From Phoronis ovalis (lineage: Eukaryota; Phoronida; Phoronidae), in NCBI GenBank assembly GCA_028565635.1, contig JAOXYB010036518.1:1-13720 (forward strand): 13,720 bases of DNA, given 5' to 3'. The translations under genes and the position numbers were made by a program. This document shows positions 10,290 to 13,720 of this stretch, one piece after another. The notes under the pieces were generated by a model that was given only the letters and a program-made list of their open reading frames with translations, searched no databases and was not told the origin of the DNA. How positions within the stretch are numbered: position 1 is the stretch's first letter; each line of letters begins with the position of its first letter.

Positions 10290-10520
10290 ACTTTTTGGGG
10301 TCCAAACCCTGAAATATCCCTAGAATTGCCAAAACACCCACCCTGAAATATCCGATGAAGAAAAAAATCAACTCTGAAATAGTTTAAAATGCTAAAATAT
10401 CACACAAAAATCATTACGTTTTTTCAAACAATCAAAACCCAACCCTGAAATATCTCCCTCAACAAAAAATACCCATTCTGAAATATCCTAGAGGGGCAAA
10501 CAGCCAAACCTGAAGGGCAG
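10290..10520. repeat. Degenerate tandem array, period about 33 nt, core ACCCTGAAATATCC
   Basis: The core begins at 10306 and 10340, then in weaker form at 10371 and about 10405-10410 (hardly recognisable), and again at 10442, 10475 and about 10507. Spacing is 31-36 nt. Conserved cores are separated by A-rich variable spacers. The minus-strand open frame at 10606-10424 arises from the repeat, whose period is close to a multiple of three. It resembles a decayed minisatellite; no function is apparent. Confidence 0.7.
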
Positions 10521-11599
10521 CATATGTATTGAAAGGGATCCCCCAGGTTTTCAACTATATAATTATAATGAGAAGCATAATCCAGGTGCATAATAAGTGT
10601 ACACACAAAAACTGATCCTAGTTAAATTATTAACCTATAAAACAAAACATTCAGGCATCTTTCTATCAATTGTTTCAACTAGTGATTTATATATATAATA
10701 CTTGTAATTATAATTATAATCTGTAATTTAATAGTTTCTATATTGACATAAAAATCAGAAAAATTTTGGAATCTACAAGAACATACTTTCAAGGCCAGCC
10801 GCTGTTATACTATGTTATATATTTCATGTACAATTTTTGTCAGCCAAAGGACAATTTTTTGCATAAAATATACACCATTATACCTACTGTAGCTTTAATA
10901 GAAATTCAATTCACAACTATAACTATGAATCCACACCTTTATAGATTTACATATGGTGTTACTAGAGCAGCATATACACTACAATTACCTAAGAGTTTAA
11001 CAAATAGACCCAATTACACAGTAACTAAGATAGTCCCAGTTAGAACTAATGATTATAGTGGCAACTAAAACCTAATGAATCGATCTTGAATTGAACAGTA
11101 ACTGTGTTGGTCGTCCTTTATATAGTACATCTACTAACTAACTAGCATGGGATTATAAATGAGCTTGACTGTTAAAATATTTCAGCCACGATCTGTTTAC
11201 GACCTACAGGTATGACACAAAAATTAGTGTCGATTATAACGTTTAACAACGAATATTATTAAAATATGAGAAGAACATAAATACATGTCCATTTTGAAAT
11301 ATTAAACTAAAAAGTAACATTAATTTGTAACTTTGTTATTAGCGTTTCTCAGGTAGCAACATTCAACTACACACGAATTTGAATGAAGAAAAACTTTACC
11401 GTAATAAAACATTTGAGAATATACGGCTACTTAAAACTCTTCAATTTTATTTTCCACTAGTACTGCGCGACATGTATTATACTATATTAAAAGAAATATT
11501 TCTGCAGTCTCAATTTGTACCATTTAATTCAATAAATGGTGAATAAAGATATAATTGTCTACTATATTAATATTAGCAACAATAATCTGGATTGAATAC

Positions 11600-12460
11600 A
11601 ACTTAAATCACTCTTTAAGAGCGATAGACCTTGTCATTGTTGGCGCGCAATGTATATTACTTACGATTGGTTAGAGATGAAAAGTCAATCGGGTTTCATA
11701 GTTTTAAAGTTGAATTCTATCGTGAAACAACAAATTAAACGAAAAATTAAACCGCTCTCACCTCTCACAACCACTCAGTGCCGCCATGTTTTATATATTG
11801 ACAATCGCTATAAGTTGTCATAGGAAGGCCTGGTAGGAAGGCTCCGCGAATATCAAAATGTTATCTTTAACGTAAAACAAACACACCTTTTGTAGGTTTA
11901 TTTATTTAATAATAACAGTGATAAATGGGAGTACCTGAACAAGTATGTCATCTTTTTTTAATGTTAAATGATATAAGAATAAATAAATTCAGTGTGCGGT
12001 AAAGAATATTTCCGATTTTTTTTTCGCACCTGTTTCTACAGTGTCGCCTCCTGTTGTGACATTTGCGACAATCTGACTAACGCTTTGATTTTCCAGTCCC
12101 GGATTTCCAATGGTTTTTTTCTGGCTGCCTTGTCGACATTATAACTGCCTACTGCTCCAATGCTACAAGTACCGGCGACAAACAAAAATGGCATGTACCA
12201 TATTATCAATTGTTTTATGCTGCGAAATCCTGTGGTAAAACAAGAATCCTATGTGCACATCCTGGGTACATATACAAAAAAAAATTATGATAACTCTACT
12301 TGAAAGAATTATAAATACGTTGAGTAGTTAGTTACTTACTGAAACTGTTAGAACCGGGCTATTAGATAACTATGCAGATTTTCCTGCGGATCTCTAGTCG
12401 CCATTTTAGACCAAGGACCGGCCTATGGATATAGAACTTAACGGTAGAAAGGTAATCTGA
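11600..12460 (-). promoter_or_regulatory. CpG-rich probable promoter zone upstream of the TRPV gene
   Basis: By hand count, 11641-12420 has about 28 CpG dinucleotides, against about 3 in an equal-length stretch of intron (3601-4380). Such a contrast is typical of unmethylated promoter regions in methylated invertebrate genomes. Minus-strand signals include TATATAAAA at 11797-11789, the YY1-like motif AACATGGCGGC at 11790-11780, a CCAAT at 11670-11666 and a donor GTAAGTAA at 11664. A first exon of about 11766-11665 is therefore possible. A second candidate lies at about 12408-12340, with AAAATGGCGAC and donor GTAAGTAAC at 12339. The exact start and even the direction of transcription are inference. 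Confidence 0.4.
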
Positions 12461-12810
12461 ATGATCACGAATATGTTTTTACAATGTCCTATATTCATGA
12501 CACGTTTTGGATTTTTGTTTTTCGGAGAAATCCAAATTTTTGATCTGCACAAGACATAAATGACTGCTGTTAAAAAAGGACAGCTAACAGATGGCCTGGT
12601 ATTACGGCAGCGTAAAGCAATTCTTTATTTTTTGCGTAACCTGTTCCGCTGACAGCTGGCTTCTAATCAACAATGAATGACCATGCATACAGCCTTTTAA
12701 AATTCAGCGAAAATTCTATGGCTATACTATCGCGCATAGTTTTCTGAACAAACAATGTTCAACGAGTTTAAAATCATTACTGGCAAGAGAAATTCGGTCT
12801 TCATGTCATT

Positions 12811-12840
12811 TCAAGAAAATTTTGTAATAAATTTTCTTGA
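12811..12840. repeat. Perfect 12-bp inverted repeat (hairpin)
   Basis: TCAAGAAAATTT (12811-12822) and its exact complement (12829-12840) flank a 6-nt TGTAAT spacer. It could form a hairpin, but AT-rich sequence makes this weak evidence for function. Confidence 0.6.
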
Positions 12841-13084
12841 GTTAAAAGTGTCTAAAATCGTTATCTACTCGTAAAAAATATTTATTTTAAAATATCATGT
12901 AATAACTAATTTGTACCAAAAACGAAAAGAAAATTTTCATTGCCAAATCGCGGGTAAAATTCTCGAATTATCGGAGAATAACACGAGGTCAATCGTATCA
13001 GCGAAGAAGACATGACAAGAGACAGGATTTTCCAAGATTTCCTTTGACAAAACTACTGAAGAAAATCTACTCGATGGTCCCGGG

Positions 13085-13487
13085 GGTCCGACTCAAATCA
13101 ATGGCTGGTTCGCATGTGCGTGAACAAAAACGCATAAAAAGGATGATTTTTAAGAATAAAGTACGTTAACGCACGTTACGCATTTAGGGTTACATTTTTC
13201 GATAAATTTACAAAAGGGTACCTTATTTGATTAACTGTACGTGTTTAGAGTATCGAAATCGATTAAAACCCAAATTAAAACCGCAAACCACTTGACCAAA
13301 CTTCGTCTCGAAGTTAGGGTGAATTTTCCATAATTCCGTTTTCCGGGCATTTTCCAAAACAATTCTCAACGCATTTAGGGCATCTAAAATTTCTTGCAGT
13401 CAGTGAAAGCGGGTCACAAAAATGGGAAAACGCATTTCAAACACCCATTCACGCACATGGGTACCTTTAATATATTTGAGTCGGACC
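13085..13487. mobile_element. 403-bp element with 40-bp terminal inverted repeats (MITE-like)
   Basis: The left end 13085-13124 and the right end 13448-13487 are inverted copies. GGTCCGACTCAAAT and CATGTGCGTGAA are perfect in both arms and separated by exactly 14 nt in each, giving about 32 of 40 matches. The interior has no transposase-like frame but has a direct repeat CGCATTTAGGG at 13179 and 13370. Length, long inverted termini and lack of coding capacity fit a nonautonomous DNA transposon. I see no clear target-site duplication and cannot name a superfamily. Confidence 0.6.
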
Positions 13488-13720
13488 TGGGTATAGGGTT
13501 CATAATATCAGATAAAATCTGTCTAATATTTCAAAATAATTTAAAACAAGACATTTGTCATGTCAAATGCCCATCCAATGTGTAGGATTATATTTTTTTA
13601 ACATTATTGTTTTTTACATTAGAAAAGAATATAATACATAATGGCATTATAATCTGGTTTATCATTGTGGGGTACTCTTATTCAAAATGACTGTTTCTGC
13701 TGTCTGATGCGTTACCCCGG

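Larger units (their letters stand above)
8352..11600. other. AT-rich stretch 5' of the TRPV start; probable upstream intron
   Basis: No coding exon is supported here. If the promoter lies in the CpG-rich zone to the right, this is a long first intron. It holds a 43-nt tandem duplication (8764-8849), a degenerate 33-nt array (10290-10520), an AT microsatellite-like patch (about 10685-10735) and a weak minus-strand donor CTAG|GTATGT at 9256-9255. The 100-codon open frame at 10766-11068 on the plus strand starts with TTG, has no recognised motif, and is of a length expected about once by chance in sequence of this size and composition. Confidence 0.5.
12461..13720. other. CpG-containing intergenic stretch at the right end
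   Basis: Outside the hairpin and the inverted-repeat element I find no supported gene on either strand. The 63-codon plus-strand frame at 13394-13585 starts inside the inverted-repeat element and crosses its edge, so it is unlikely to be coding. Confidence 0.5.

Noticed and set aside
10424-10606. 60-codon minus-strand frame with FQ.GW/FQNG repeats
   Set aside because: It is produced by the degenerate 33-nt array, whose period roughly keeps frame; it starts at an ATG outside any gene context and has no family match I recognise.
10766-11068. 100-codon open frame on the plus strand ending near ...TNDYSGN
   Set aside because: It starts at TTG, has no recognisable domain or splice context, and by a rough estimate from base composition about 0.5 frames of this length are expected by chance in this window. 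Not called as a gene.
13394-13585. 63-codon plus-strand frame
   Set aside because: It begins inside the 403-bp inverted-repeat element and runs across its terminus, so an ancestral gene is unlikely.
1-13720. Prokaryotic, phage or CRISPR-like system
   Set aside because: No closely packed ORFs, ribosome-binding sites, repeat-spacer pattern or phage-type proteins were seen. The only recognisable protein is a spliced animal channel.

Overview
This looks like animal nuclear DNA. It is AT-rich (roughly 30% G+C by eye), has no operons or Shine-Dalgarno-led genes, and carries short protein-coding exons separated by long AT-rich introns with consensus GT...AG junctions. I think an invertebrate is most likely, probably a lophotrochozoan such as a mollusc. 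That rests on the invertebrate TRPV protein type and overall base composition, so the taxon is a low-confidence guess.

The one gene I can support lies on the minus strand and runs off the left edge. It encodes the N-terminal part of a TRPV-family cation channel of the invertebrate kind (the family of Nanchung, Inactive, OSM-9 and OCR). Four coding exons splice together in phase: 8108-7839 (start codon, residues 1-90), 6238-6176 (residues 91-111), 5045-4802 (residues 112-192 plus the first base of 193) and 1443-1285 (residues 193-245 plus the first base of 246). They cover the cytosolic N-terminus and the ankyrin repeats equivalent to TRPV AR2 and AR3. The remaining ankyrin repeats, the six membrane helices and the pore must lie beyond position 1. 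The 63-nt second exon was found from splice signals and an open in-phase frame and is too short to stand out as an ORF.

Upstream (right) of the start codon there is probably 5'-UTR structure: an acceptor at 8133-8132, a 21-nt candidate microexon at 8351-8331, and a CpG-rich zone from about 11,600 to 13,500. That zone has a TATA-like box, two YY1-like ATGGCG motifs and good minus-strand donor sites, and it is the likely promoter area. The exact transcription start cannot be fixed from sequence alone.

The rest is intronic or intergenic DNA with small repeats: an imperfect foldback at 252-678, a 403-bp element with 40-bp inverted termini at 13085-13487, a degenerate array of about 33-nt period at 10290-10520, and short two-copy tandem duplications. 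I found no rRNA, tRNA, CRISPR array, intact transposase or prokaryotic-type system, and no clear sign of a wholly new biological system. The most useful observations concern the channel's exon structure, its lysine-rich AR3 insertion, the candidate upstream reading frame and the two inverted-repeat elements.
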